In this document: positions 1 to 8,360 of the stretch, one piece after another
How positions within the stretch are numbered: position 1 is the first letter of the stretch
Layout: each line of letters opens with the position of its first letter
Position numbers and translations under genes: made by a program
Source of the DNA: Alteromonadaceae bacterium
GTDB lineage: Bacteria > Pseudomonadota > Gammaproteobacteria > Pseudomonadales > Oleiphilaceae
Length of the DNA stretch: 13,054 nucleotides
Direction of reading: 5' to 3'
Assembly (NCBI GenBank): GCA_013393545.1
Contig: JABXHG010000142.1
Location: 1 to 13,054 of the forward strand
Notes under the pieces: generated by a model
The model's database searches: none
Told to the model about the DNA's origin: nothing
The model's input: the letters and a program-made list of their open reading frames with translations, nothing else

Positions 1-1050
1 GTGCAGCAGGAGCTGCCGGATACGGTGAGCCACGAAGCTCTGGACACCATGGACGAGCAGGACCCGCTGCAAGGCGAAGAAGGACTGTCGTACCCGGAAG
101 ACACCGCCGGCGGCTTGATGAACACGGACACCATCACGGTGCGCCCTGACATCAGCATTGACGTGGTGCTCCGTTACCTGCGCCGGCACCGCAACCTGCC
201 GCCGACCACCGACAGCCTGATTGTGGTCAGCCGGCGTGACGAGTTTATCGGCGTGCTGCCCATTACCCGCATTCTGGTATCCAATCCCGCCGCCACGGTA
301 CGGGAGGTCATGGACACGGACATCGAGGCGATACCGGTGACCATGTCCGACAGCCAGGTCGCCACCATGTTCGAGCGCTATGACCTGATTTCCGCGCCGG
401 TGGTGAACGAGGAAAACCGGCTGCTGGGCCGTATCACCATCGATGACGTGGTGGATGTTATCCGCGAGGATGCGGACCACTCGTTGATGAGCATGGCCGG
501 TCTGGATGAAGACGAGGATACGTTTGCCCCGGTCTGGAAAACCACTCGCCGGCGTGCGGTGTGGCTGGGCATTAACCTGATTACCGCGTTTACTGCTTCG
601 GCGGTAATCGGTCTGTTCGAGGCAACCATCAGCAAAGTGGTAGCTCTAGCCGTGCTGATGCCCATTGTGGCCAGCATGGGCGGCATGGCCGGCAGCCAGA
701 CCCTGACCCTGGTGATCCGGGGCATGGCGGTAGGTCAGATCAGCGCCACCAACGTGGGCTGGTTGCTGAACCGTGAATTTGTGGTGGGGGCACTGAACGG
801 CCTGTTCTGGGCTGCGGTGGTGGCCACTGCCGCCGCCATCTGGTTCCAGGATATGATGCTTGGCGCGATCATTGCCGCCGCCCTGGTGATCAACCTGCTG
901 GCCGCCGCGTTTGTCGGCACCATGCTGCCCCTGACTCTGAAAAAACTGGACATTGATCCGGCCCTGGCCGGAAGCGTTATTCTCACCACGGTGACCGATG
1001 TGGTGGGCTTTATGGCGTTTCTGGGGCTGGCCACCATTTTCTACGCCTGA
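1..1050 (+). CDS. mgtE: Magnesium transporter MgtE, 5'-truncated by window edge
   Basis: This is the C-terminal 349 residues of MgtE, a homodimeric inner-membrane Mg2+ channel gated by cytoplasmic Mg2+. The frame is open from base 1. Family members are about 450 residues, so roughly 100 residues, most of the N-terminal Mg2+-sensing domain, lie outside the window; the GTG at base 1 is not the true start. Visible domains are a CBS pair (about residues 35-160, opening with EDTAGGLM and containing SAPVV and GRITIDDVVDVI) and then the membrane domain of about five helices (residues 185-348). Membrane-domain hallmarks are PIVASMGGMAGSQTLTLVIR (221-240) and DPALAGSVILTTVTDVVGF (319-337). Asp333 in the latter matches, from memory, the pore Asp of Thermus MgtE (Asp432). 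The TGA stop lies 8 nt before yjgA, suggesting cotranscription. The family call is secure. Confidence 0.95.
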   Translation: MQQELPDTVSHEALDTMDEQDPLQGEEGLSYPEDTAGGLMNTDTITVRPDISIDVVLRYLRRHRNLPPTTDSLIVVSRRDEFIGVLPITRILVSNPAATVREVMDTDIEAIPVTMSDSQVATMFERYDLISAPVVNEENRLLGRITIDDVVDVIREDADHSLMSMAGLDEDEDTFAPVWKTTRRRAVWLGINLITAFTASAVIGLFEATISKVVALAVLMPIVASMGGMAGSQTLTLVIRGMAVGQISATNVGWLLNREFVVGALNGLFWAAVVATAAAIWFQDMMLGAIIAAALVINLLAAAFVGTMLPLTLKKLDIDPALAGSVILTTVTDVVGFMAFLGLATIFYA

Positions 1051-1058
1051 GATTTTTC

Positions 1059-1586
1059 ATGACCAATCAACACGACGACGCTTTCAACGATGAAGACCTT
1101 GGCCCCAGCAAATCCCAGATCAAGCGGGAGATGCAGGCGCTGCAGGAGGTGGGCAAGCGCATGCTGGATCTGAGCGATGAGCAGCTCGATGCTCTGCCGA
1201 TCAGCAATACACTGCGCGCGGCTATTGTCGAGTCCCGCCGTATTCGCAAGCATGAGGCCCGGCGCCGGCATTTGCACTTTGTCGGCAAGGTGTTGCGCAG
1301 CGAGGATGATCCGGCGGCCATTGAGCGCGCGCTGGATGCGTTTGTCGCGGGCAGTGAGGAGCATACTCGCCGGCATCATCTGGCGGAGCGCTGGCGCGAT
1401 CGGATGATTGAGGAAGGCGATAAGGTGGTGGGCGAGTTCGTGGCTTATTGTCCGATGGCGGATGTGCAGCATTTGCGCAATCTGGTGCGCAATGCGCGCA
1501 AGGATGTGGAGAAGCAGAAGAATACGGGGCAGGCGCGGAAGTTGTTTCGGGTTTTGCGGGAGTTGGTGGACGAAGCTGAGCAATAA
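1059..1586 (+). CDS. yjgA: Ribosome maturation/associated protein YjgA (DarP, DUF615 family)
   Basis: A 175-residue protein of the DUF615/YjgA family. E. coli YjgA (183 residues, renamed DarP) binds late 50S precursors and helps large-subunit assembly. The layout matches: an acidic N-terminus (residues 3-15), then SKSQIKREMQALQEVGKRML, LRAAIVESRRIRKHEARRRH, a helical RWRDRMIEEGD segment, and a C-terminal LRNLVRNARKDVEKQK / LFRVLRELVDEAE block. The protein is highly charged, helical and without membrane segments, so cytoplasmic. ATG 1059 gives the family length. No Shine-Dalgarno sequence is visible (GATTTTTC precedes ATG), so translation may be coupled to mgtE, which ends 8 nt upstream. The last 120 nt use less favoured codons (TTG, TTT, GTT, CGG, ACG, GGG) than neighbouring genes. 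In Pseudomonas this gene sits between tldD and pmbA; here it follows mgtE and converges on nit. Confidence 0.93.
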   Translation: MTNQHDDAFNDEDLGPSKSQIKREMQALQEVGKRMLDLSDEQLDALPISNTLRAAIVESRRIRKHEARRRHLHFVGKVLRSEDDPAAIERALDAFVAGSEEHTRRHHLAERWRDRMIEEGDKVVGEFVAYCPMADVQHLRNLVRNARKDVEKQKNTGQARKLFRVLRELVDEAEQ

Positions 1587-1603
1587 TATAGGTTTGGTGG
1601 TAC

Positions 1604-1716
1604 GAGCCGGCGGGGTAACGCTTTCCAAAACACGCCGCGCAAGTACTTCCTTGTAGGGCTTGACTGCAGCCATCCGTGGCTGCAGACAGTTTTGGAAAGC
1701 GTTACCCCACCAGCTC
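1604..1716. repeat. Long palindromic intergenic element with 28-nt inverted arms
   Basis: This fills the 160-nt convergent gap between yjgA and nit. The left arm (1604-1631) and right arm (1689-1716) are inverted copies: a perfect 20-nt core (1612-1631 against 1689-1708) plus an 8-nt outer part with two mismatches (1608 against 1712, 1611 against 1709). Both mismatches are C-A in plus-strand RNA but G-U wobbles in minus-strand RNA, so the nit-operon transcript can pair all 28 positions. The 57-nt interior holds a second hairpin: CTGCAGCCA at 1664-1672, loop 1673-1676, TGGCTGCAG at 1677-1685. No ORF of note and no transposase lie inside. It resembles a dispersed palindromic (REP- or MITE-like) unit, but copy number cannot be judged from this window. 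It could also mark the 3' ends of the two converging transcripts. No clear target duplication is visible. Confidence 0.75.
1664..1693 (+). terminator. Possible weak intrinsic terminator after yjgA
   Basis: In plus-strand sense, a perfect 9-bp stem (1664-1672 with 1677-1685) closed by a 4-nt loop is followed by ACAG and only four Ts (1690-1693). The stem is strong, but the T-tract is short and displaced by 4 nt, so termination would be inefficient. In minus-strand sense the same hairpin is followed by TCAAGCCC, with no T-tract. Low confidence; it lies inside the larger palindrome. Confidence 0.25.
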
Positions 1717-1746
1717 TAATCTAAACTCTTCGGCTATATCCGCTCG

Positions 1747-2574
1747 CTATTTCAATCGTCTGTGCTCCCAGACTGGCATGCTTTCGCGGATTTTCTTCAG
1801 CTTTTCGTTATCCAGCTCCGAAACAACCACGCCGGGGCCCTCGTCGATTTCGTTCACGACTTTACCCCAGGGATCGCAAATCAGGCTGTGGCCGTAGGTT
1901 TCGCGGCGGCTGCTGTTCTGGCCGCCCTGCCCTGGCGCGACCACCCATACCTGGTTTTCGATGGCCCGGGCGCGGATCAGGGCGTGCCAGTGGGCGTCGC
2001 CGGTTTGCCAGGTGAAGGCGCTTGGCAGGCAGACCCATTCGGCGCCTTTTTCACGCAGGGCACGGAAGAGTTCGGGGAAGCGCAGGTCGTAGCACACCGC
2101 TACGCCGAGTTTGCCAGCAGGGGTGTCGACTACGACGACTTCTTCGCCCGGTTCGAAGGTGTCGGATTCGCGGTATTGGCCGTGGGCGTCTTCTACCATG
2201 GCGTCGAACAGGTGGATTTTGTCGTAGCGGGCCACTTCTTCGCCCTGGTCGTTGTAGACCAGGCATACGGCGCGTACGTGGTCTTCCAGCGGGGTGCCGT
2301 CGGGGCGGCTGGCCATGGGCAGGGAGCCGCCAACGATCCAGAGGCCCAGTTTTTTCGCCTGTTCGGACAAGAAGCGGCGGATAACGGGGGCATCGCCGGA
2401 TTCTTGTTCGCCGGCTTCCAGCATCTGGCCGGTGGCCAGTACCGCGAAGTTTTCCGGCAGCACCGCCACTTTGGCGCCCTGCCCGGCCGCTTCTTCTAAC
2501 AGGCGGCCGGCTTCGCTCAGGTTGTCGTTGATATGTTTGGTGCTGACCATTTGGATTGCTGCAACCTGTGTCAT
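1747..2574 (-). CDS. nit: Carbon-nitrogen hydrolase, Nit1/YbeM-like (probable deaminated-glutathione amidase)
   Basis: A 275-residue member of the nitrilase (CN-hydrolase) superfamily that hydrolyses C-N bonds of amides. The Glu-Lys-Cys catalytic triad is visible: Glu41 in VLPENF, Lys119 in RYDKIHLFD, and nucleophile Cys161 in GVAVCYDLRFPELFR. Length, the YDKIHLFD signature and the conserved GHSLICDPWG motif (228-237) match the Nit1 branch; E. coli YbeM and eukaryotic Nit1 repair/clear deaminated glutathione, so that is the best functional guess. No signal peptide, so cytoplasmic. ATG 2574 is supported by GAAGGAG (2588-2582), spaced 7 nt. It is the last gene of the mreB operon, 32 nt after yhdP; the strong ribosome site suggests independent initiation. 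In Pseudomonas the homologue is followed by tldD, which is absent here. The exact substrate remains inferred. Confidence 0.9.
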   Translation of the reverse strand: MTQVAAIQMVSTKHINDNLSEAGRLLEEAAGQGAKVAVLPENFAVLATGQMLEAGEQESGDAPVIRRFLSEQAKKLGLWIVGGSLPMASRPDGTPLEDHVRAVCLVYNDQGEEVARYDKIHLFDAMVEDAHGQYRESDTFEPGEEVVVVDTPAGKLGVAVCYDLRFPELFRALREKGAEWVCLPSAFTWQTGDAHWHALIRARAIENQVWVVAPGQGGQNSSRRETYGHSLICDPWGKVVNEIDEGPGVVVSELDNEKLKKIRESMPVWEHRRLK

Positions 2575-2606
2575 GCACGGACTCCTTCGCTGTTCGCGAT
2601 CAAGGT

Positions 2607-5600
2607 TTATTCGGTGTCAAACACGCCTCGTAAATCCACTTTCGGGTCGTCCCAGCTGCCGGTTACGTCGTAGGTGGCGCTGGTGAGGCGGCTCAAGGGG
2701 TCACCCAACAGTTTATCCAGTACAAACAGGGCGCCACCCACCGGTGCGCCAGCCCCCAGCAGTACTGCTGCCAGGGGCAGGTTTTGGGTGACGGGCAGCA
2801 CGACCACCAAACGCATGTCCAGGCTTTCGTCGGCCATGTCGGTGGTGCCGCTCAGTTTGAATGCCCCGGATGGCCCGACCAGCTGGAGTTCGGGGTCGAG
2901 CGTGACCACGCCGTTGTCGATATTTGCCTTGCCGGAAATAGCATCGAAGGCCACGCCGGCTTCATACAGGTCCGAGAAATCCAGCTGCAACCGGCGCCAC
3001 AGGGTGTCGGTATTAAGCAGGTTAAATACCCGGAACAGTTGGGCCGAACCGCTTTGTTCGAGAATAACACCATCGTCGAGCCTTCCGCGAATGCTGCCAT
3101 TCAGTCGACTGGTCTGGAGGTTGTTGGGACCGCCAGGCCAGTCCAGATCGAGCTGGATTTCGGTTTCGTTGTTATTGACTGGTATCGGGTTGCCGGTCAG
3201 TGCCTCCAGATCGCGCAGGGCACCGCCCGACAGGACACCCTGAAAGCGGCTGGTTTCACGGCCGTCCATGATCGCCCATTGCAAAGCACCCTGCAGTTCC
3301 AGCGAGCCCAGCTGTCCATTAATGCCTTCAACTCTCAGGCGCCCAGGCTGGGGACGCATGGCAAAACGCCAGCTGCCTGCGGGTTCGCCACCGAGTATCA
3401 GGCGGGCGATGCGTACGTCGATATCCGGCCAGCGACCAATTTCCAGCGCGCGGAATGCTTCCAGTTGTTCGTCCAGAGTCAGCAGCTCGATATCGGCATC
3501 CGTTTGACCGCCGTTTGACCTACCCAGCTGCAATTCCTGCAAGTCGGCCTCGATCACGCCGCCATTCACTGGTAGCGAGAAACGCCCCGTCGCCCTTTCA
3601 GAGTCTGTGTGAACAACCCACCGGCTACCCAGATCCAGGGCCCGGATGTCAATCAGATTCAGCTCGTGGCCTTCAAGCCGCAGGTTTTCCAGCCGTGCTT
3701 CAAAACCCGAGGCAGTTTGGCGCCAGTCAAACGCCAACCGGTCCTGCCACTGGCCGTTCAGGCGCAGGCCGCCTTCGGCAAAAGCGTCCAGGGTGGCACT
3801 GAGTTCGGTGGTCTGGTCTGCGGATTTCGCCAGTGGCTCGGGCCAATCCAACGCCAATCCCGATAAATCGGACCGTAATGTCACCTTGGGCTGAGGCGTG
3901 TCAGCAATTCGAACGTCTGCTCGGTAGTCCAGAGTACCGGCCATGTTCAGGGTACGGGTATTATCCAACCCCATCTGCCAGAGGAACTCCGGCATGGGCA
4001 GTCGACCGGTCTGGCGAATATCAAGCCCTTGGCCATTGTCTGCGGTATCCAGCTCAATAGTCACTGGCTGGTCAAGGAAACGGCTCCGGACAGGGTCACC
4101 GGAAAAGCCGTTATGGGTATGGTAGGTCAGATCCCCGGTGATGTCGGTCCAGGCCGGACCGTTACCAGCCAGGCGAAAACCACCGTTGTCGGTCTGCGCG
4201 CGTACCTGGACCGTGGGTTCCGCGCCTTCCGCCAACGGTATGTCGAGGTCCAGCGCCAGCCGGTAGTCACCGGTAATGTCCGCCTGTTGCAGAGTTTCCC
4301 CGCCCCAGTCACCCAGGGGTGTATTGGCCAGCCACCAGGATACATTGGCTCCGGTCGCTTCGGGAGATGCCTGCACCTTCAGCACCGAAGATTCGCTCCC
4401 CGTTCCGGGAATTAACACTACCTCCACCGGGCCCACTGCCAGGCCACCGGTGCGGCCGCTCTCCAGCCTTATAAGGGCGCTTTCGTTGTGTACCTGAACA
4501 CGGCCAGCCACGCCGGTGGCTTCCGGCCAGGCCGGGTCGTAACGGACCTGGCCGTCGTCAAATTCGTACCACATGGAGGAGGTAAAGGAGCCGTTGGGCG
4601 CGTTCCGGTCAATACGACCGTGGCCATAATACTTACCCGCCGTTACCCGACCGCCCCGAATACTGTCGGTCAGCCAACCATAAAGCCCCTCGTTGACCAC
4701 TTTCGCCGGTACGAATTCACCAATACGGCTGGCATCGGCGTTTTTGACACCCACACGCAGCCCAAGGTTGTCTTCGCCCAGTTTGTCGAGCCGTAGATCA
4801 AACCCACCGGTCAGCCGGGTGTCTTCACGGTAGGTCATGCTCAGATCACCCGCATATACCCGGGTGATGGGACCGTCGAGCTGCCATGACACCCGACCGG
4901 CCGGCTCACTGAAGGTCCAGTCGGTATTGAACAGCTGAGGGAAGCCGATGGTCGCGGAGTGATCGGAGTCCAGCTCGATGAAGCCGCCACCGGCATCGAG
5001 CTGAAGATAACCGTGGACTCCAGAGCCGCCCGGTGCGCCGTCGTAGGCCTGAACGCTTACATCCCTCAAGCGAGTCGTCAGGCGGAATTTTGACGTGTCT
5101 TCCGGCAACTGCAGGTAAAAATCGTCCAGGTAACCGGAGGGGCGGTAGTTCTCCAGAGCACGCAAGGCCTCATCCGGCAGCAGCGGCAACAAACCGGCGA
5201 GACTGCGCAACGGCGCCAGCGCCAGTTGGTCCGCCGCCAGTGCCACGCCTTCCAGCCCCCCCTGCTGCAGGCGAAGATTAAATGGCTCAACGTCGGTATC
5301 CAGCCATGTCCACCGCAAACCTTCCAGCATTAGTGCCCGACCGGGCCGCCAGCCAAAGTTGGCTTCGATGTTTTCCAGCGGCGCCAATGATTGGGGGCCG
5401 GCGCCCAGTTGCAGGTAGGGAGTGTTGAGCTGGCCTTTTACCTCGGCCAGCTCACCGCCGTCGAAAGTCGCCCAGGCCTGGCCCCCGAGGTCGAAGCCTT
5501 CAACCCGGATATCGCGCCAGTTCAGGTCATCCACCAGGCCGTCGAACAGCCGGCCGGAGGCTACATCCAGATACACCTGGCCGGTGAAATCGCCCCGGAA

Positions 5601-6266
5601 GAAATGCTGCCCCACCAGGGCAAAACTGGCCAGTTCCCGTGCGGTACCGCTTTGCATCGCCCGGCCGTTGGCCTGAAACAGTCCACGGTGGTACGCCAAG
5701 TCCACCTGGGGCAGATAGAAATCCCGCAAGTCCTCCGGGCTGTTACCAACCGCGATGCTTACCCGGGTCACCCGAGCCTGTGGATCAGACAACCACTGGC
5801 CGGCGAGAACCAGCCAGTCCGGGCGCTCGCCGGATTCAAGAAAGGGCGCAAGCTCCTCGGCGGCTGTTTCCACCGGCAGGTTGCCGGGTTTGACCAGGGT
5901 CAGCGCCAGACCATCGGCTTCCAGGTCTTCGAACACCAACCGCTGCCGGCGTACCGAGGACCAGAAATCCAGGCGCAGGCGCAGGTATTCCAGTTCGGCA
6001 TCAAGAGTCGCGCTGTCCGCGCTATGCAGAGTCAGATCGGTAGCTATCAGGGTAGGATCGAGCCAGTACCAGCGGGAATCCAGCCGGCCGATAGCCACTT
6101 CCAGGCCGGTCTGTTCGGACAGAGCCGTGGCCAGCTCGTCTTTCCAGGCGTTCACGTGGCCGCTCAGCTGCCGGCCAATGGCGGCGGTTGCCGCCAGCAG
6201 CACCAATAACACCAGCAACGACCACCAGACCAGGCTGGCGAGCCGGGACAGCAGGCGGGCCATCAC
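2607..6266 (-). CDS. yhdP: AsmA-like envelope protein YhdP (phospholipid transport to the outer membrane)
   Basis: A 1219-residue protein of the YhdP/TIGR02099 family (DUF3971 plus AsmA-like C-terminal region); E. coli YhdP is about 1266 residues. YhdP, TamB and YdbH are large bridge-like proteins anchored in the inner membrane that span the periplasm and supply phospholipids to the outer membrane. A short basic N-terminus precedes one membrane helix (about residues 12-31, rich in Leu/Val/Ala). The rest is a long beta-rich periplasmic region with no cysteine, ending in a family-typical tail: a Gly/Ala/Val-rich stretch, KLLGDPLSRLTSATYDVTGS, then WDDPKVDLRG. The frame opens with GTG 6266 directly followed by ATG 6263; either could start. 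No Shine-Dalgarno is visible and rng stops 3 nt upstream, so translational reinitiation is likely. The gene is intact. The transport role is from E. coli work and is inferred here. Confidence 0.92.
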   Translation of the reverse strand: MMARLLSRLASLVWWSLLVLLVLLAATAAIGRQLSGHVNAWKDELATALSEQTGLEVAIGRLDSRWYWLDPTLIATDLTLHSADSATLDAELEYLRLRLDFWSSVRRQRLVFEDLEADGLALTLVKPGNLPVETAAEELAPFLESGERPDWLVLAGQWLSDPQARVTRVSIAVGNSPEDLRDFYLPQVDLAYHRGLFQANGRAMQSGTARELASFALVGQHFFRGDFTGQVYLDVASGRLFDGLVDDLNWRDIRVEGFDLGGQAWATFDGGELAEVKGQLNTPYLQLGAGPQSLAPLENIEANFGWRPGRALMLEGLRWTWLDTDVEPFNLRLQQGGLEGVALAADQLALAPLRSLAGLLPLLPDEALRALENYRPSGYLDDFYLQLPEDTSKFRLTTRLRDVSVQAYDGAPGGSGVHGYLQLDAGGGFIELDSDHSATIGFPQLFNTDWTFSEPAGRVSWQLDGPITRVYAGDLSMTYREDTRLTGGFDLRLDKLGEDNLGLRVGVKNADASRIGEFVPAKVVNEGLYGWLTDSIRGGRVTAGKYYGHGRIDRNAPNGSFTSSMWYEFDDGQVRYDPAWPEATGVAGRVQVHNESALIRLESGRTGGLAVGPVEVVLIPGTGSESSVLKVQASPEATGANVSWWLANTPLGDWGGETLQQADITGDYRLALDLDIPLAEGAEPTVQVRAQTDNGGFRLAGNGPAWTDITGDLTYHTHNGFSGDPVRSRFLDQPVTIELDTADNGQGLDIRQTGRLPMPEFLWQMGLDNTRTLNMAGTLDYRADVRIADTPQPKVTLRSDLSGLALDWPEPLAKSADQTTELSATLDAFAEGGLRLNGQWQDRLAFDWRQTASGFEARLENLRLEGHELNLIDIRALDLGSRWVVHTDSERATGRFSLPVNGGVIEADLQELQLGRSNGGQTDADIELLTLDEQLEAFRALEIGRWPDIDVRIARLILGGEPAGSWRFAMRPQPGRLRVEGINGQLGSLELQGALQWAIMDGRETSRFQGVLSGGALRDLEALTGNPIPVNNNETEIQLDLDWPGGPNNLQTSRLNGSIRGRLDDGVILEQSGSAQLFRVFNLLNTDTLWRRLQLDFSDLYEAGVAFDAISGKANIDNGVVTLDPELQLVGPSGAFKLSGTTDMADESLDMRLVVVLPVTQNLPLAAVLLGAGAPVGGALFVLDKLLGDPLSRLTSATYDVTGSWDDPKVDLRGVFDTE

Positions 6267-6269
6267 TGA

Positions 6270-7751
6270 TTAGAGCAGCACCACATCGTACTGCTCCTGG
6301 CTGTAGAAGGGTTCCACCTGGAAACGAATGGCCTTGCCGATGAAGGTTTCCAGATCGGCCACATTGTCCGATTCCTCATCCAGAAGCCGGTCCACCACTT
6401 TCTGGGAGGCCATCACCAGGTAGCTCTCTGCCTCGTAGGCCCGGTTAATGCGCATGATTTCCCGGAAAATTTCATAACACACGGTTTCCGATGTTTTGAG
6501 GAAACCCCGGCCATCGCAAATCGGGCATGGTTCGCACAACACCTGGCCCAGGCTTTCGGTGGTGCGCTTGCGGGTCATTTCCACCAGCCCCAGCTCGGAG
6601 ACGCCGGTAATCTTGGTGTTGGCCGGATCCCGTTCGAGCAGTTTTTCCAGCGTGGGGTGCACCTGGCGCTGGTGCTCCGGGTCTTCCATGTCGATGAAGT
6701 CAATGATGATGATGCCGCCAAGGTTACGCAGGCGAAGCTGGCGACTGATGGCGCGGGCTGCTTCCAGATTGGTTTTGAAGATGGTCTCTTCAAGGTTACG
6801 GTGGCCGACAAACGCGCCGGTATTGATGTCGATGGTGGTCATCGCTTCGGTCTGATCGATGATCACATAGCCCCCGGATTTCAGCTGCACCTTGCGGCTG
6901 AGGGCTTTCTGGATTTCATCTTCTACCGAGTAAAGATCAAAAATCGGTCGTTCACCGGGATAATACTCGACCCTGTCGGAAAACTCGGTGACGAACTCGT
7001 GCACAAATTCCATTACCCGCTGATGACTTTCGCGGCTATCGATCCGCACTTTTTCGGTTTGCGGGCGGATCAGATCCCGGATGGTGCGAATAAACAAGGG
7101 CAGGTCCTGGTACACCGCCGAGGGCACCGGTGCTTTGGCGATGCGTTCTTCCACCGATTGGCTGAGCCGGTGCAGATACACCATGTCGGCAATCAATTCT
7201 TCGTCACTGGCCGCTTCAGCAGCGGTACGCACGATGTACCCGCCCTTGACGTCTTCGTGCTCGGCGGCGGCTTCTTCGATCAACGCCTTCAGGCGTGCCC
7301 GCTGACCATCGTCTTCAATGCGCTGGGAAATTCCCACATGGCTGACGCCGGGCATGAACACCAGGTAACGGGAGGGAATGGACAATTGCGTGGTGAGCCG
7401 GGCGCCCTTGGTACCGATGGGATCCTTGGTAACCTGAACCACCAGTGACTGGCCTTCACGTAGCAGCGAGCGGATGTCCGGAACGGTTTTCGGCGCATTG
7501 CTCATGTCGTCGGCGGCGGTCTGGCTGCAGACAACGTCAGAGGCGTGAATAAACGCCGCCCGTTCCAGCCCAATGTCGACAAACGCCGCTTCCATGCCTG
7601 GCAGTACCCGGACCACCTTGCCCTTGTAGATGTTGCCGACTATGCCCTTGCGGCTGGTGCGCTCGATGTAGGCTTCCTGCAACATGCCGTTTTCCACCAG
7701 CGCCACCCGGGTTTCCACCGGAGTTACGTTAATCAGTATTTCTTCGCTCAT
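6270..7751 (-). CDS. rng: Ribonuclease G
   Basis: A 493-residue endoribonuclease of the RNase E/G family (E. coli RNase G is 489). It trims the 5' end of 16S rRNA and cleaves some mRNAs, favouring 5'-monophosphate RNA. An S1 RNA-binding domain lies near residues 36-125 (GNIYKGKVVRVLPGMEAAFV, then DIGLERAAFIH). The DNase I-like catalytic part carries the two metal-binding aspartates: Asp308 in MTTIDINTG and Asp351 in IIIIDFIDMED. The zinc-link CPICDGRG (Cys409 and Cys412, with an extra Cys406) follows TRKR at 394-397. There is no long acidic C-terminal scaffold, so this is RNase G rather than RNase E. Start ATG 7751 overlaps the maf stop by 4 nt (ATGA), a classic coupling arrangement. The E. 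coli gene was first named cafA for axial filaments seen on overexpression, and it also sits by mre genes there. Confidence 0.97.
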   Translation of the reverse strand: MSEEILINVTPVETRVALVENGMLQEAYIERTSRKGIVGNIYKGKVVRVLPGMEAAFVDIGLERAAFIHASDVVCSQTAADDMSNAPKTVPDIRSLLREGQSLVVQVTKDPIGTKGARLTTQLSIPSRYLVFMPGVSHVGISQRIEDDGQRARLKALIEEAAAEHEDVKGGYIVRTAAEAASDEELIADMVYLHRLSQSVEERIAKAPVPSAVYQDLPLFIRTIRDLIRPQTEKVRIDSRESHQRVMEFVHEFVTEFSDRVEYYPGERPIFDLYSVEDEIQKALSRKVQLKSGGYVIIDQTEAMTTIDINTGAFVGHRNLEETIFKTNLEAARAISRQLRLRNLGGIIIIDFIDMEDPEHQRQVHPTLEKLLERDPANTKITGVSELGLVEMTRKRTTESLGQVLCEPCPICDGRGFLKTSETVCYEIFREIMRINRAYEAESYLVMASQKVVDRLLDEESDNVADLETFIGKAIRFQVEPFYSQEQYDVVLL

Positions 7752-8356
7752 GCCGGCGCTCCTTTATTATTTTCGTTTGACCACGACTGCCAGACGGGGT
7801 GCCCTGCCCCGGCGAGCAAAGTGGCGGTTTCCTCCAGCGGCAAGCCCACCACGGCGCTGTAACTGCCACTCAATTGACCGACAAAGATACCACCCCGGCC
7901 CTGAATGCCGTAACCGCCAGCTTTATCCATGGGCTCGCCGGTGGCCACATAAGCCCGGATTTCCGCCTCGCTCAATTCGCGGAAAGCTACGTCGGTGACC
8001 GATACCATCGACCAATACTCGCGGCCCCGGGCCAGAGCCACGGCGGTCATCACCTGATGGCTCCGGCCGGATAACTGCCCGAGCATGGTTTCTGCTTCAC
8101 TGGCATCGACCGGTTTGCCGAGGATTCTGCCGGCCAGTACCACGGAGGTATCTGAACCGAGTACCAGACTGTCGGGCCGGATTTCGGCCACGGCCAGGGC
8201 CTTTTCCCTCGCCAGCCGTTCAACGTAGGCTCTTGCGTCTTCATCGGGGCCCGGTGTTTCGTCTATGTCCGCCGGCTGTACGGTAAACTCCAGACCGATG
8301 CCGGCCAGAAGCTCTGCGCGGCGGGGTGAGGCGGAAGCGAGTATCAGTGCATGCAT
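7748..8356 (-). CDS. maf: Maf family nucleotide pyrophosphatase, YhdE type (dTTP/UTP pyrophosphatase)
   Basis: A 202-residue Maf/HAM1-like enzyme that hydrolyses nucleoside triphosphates to monophosphate and PPi, thought to clean non-canonical nucleotides. It contains the N-terminal SASPRR signature (8-13), the LVLGSDTSVV segment with probable catalytic Asp69, KPVD (81-84), SGRSHQVMTAVAL (96-108) and EPMDKAGGYGIQG (141-153). The closing GSYSAVVGLPLEET block (164-177) and overall similarity favour the E. coli YhdE branch (dTTP/UTP) over YceF (7-methyl-GTP). The C-terminal 20 residues extend past the conserved core. ATG 8356 lies 4 nt after the mreD stop; another ATG at 8352 is out of frame. 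No strong Shine-Dalgarno is present, consistent with coupling to mreD. B. subtilis Maf inhibits septation when overproduced, in line with its mre neighbourhood. Confidence 0.95.
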   Translation of the reverse strand: MHALILASASPRRAELLAGIGLEFTVQPADIDETPGPDEDARAYVERLAREKALAVAEIRPDSLVLGSDTSVVLAGRILGKPVDASEAETMLGQLSGRSHQVMTAVALARGREYWSMVSVTDVAFRELSEAEIRAYVATGEPMDKAGGYGIQGRGGIFVGQLSGSYSAVVGLPLEETATLLAGAGHPVWQSWSNENNKGAPA

Positions 8357-8360
8357 GCCA

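Noticed and set aside
1..3. GTG at base 1 as the start of mgtE.
   Set aside because: The protein would lack the N-terminal Mg2+-sensing domain, and the frame is simply cut by the window edge.
1041..1673. A 210-codon minus-strand frame antisense to yjgA that begins inside the palindromic element.
   Set aside because: It shadows a well-supported YjgA gene, has no ribosome site, resembles no family I recognise, and its start is only the repeat's inner hairpin read as codons.
1604..1716. The palindrome as a canonical Rho-independent terminator for nit.
   Set aside because: In minus-strand sense neither the inner hairpin nor the outer stem is followed by a U-tract, and the outer loop of 57 nt is too long for a standard terminator.
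1604..1716. The palindrome as an insertion sequence, integron attC site or CRISPR repeat.
   Set aside because: No transposase or integrase frame, no clear flanking duplication, only one inverted pair and no spacer array. An attC-like fold cannot be excluded outright, but there is no R-box/L-box pattern or cassette gene.
5391..6209. Long plus-strand frames opposite yhdP (272 codons here), and similar ones opposite nit (1762-2499), rng (6657-7448) and mreB (9997-10788).
   Set aside because: All are antisense frames in high-G+C coding DNA, overlapping genes with clear domains and catalytic residues; none has a ribosome site or recognisable domain.
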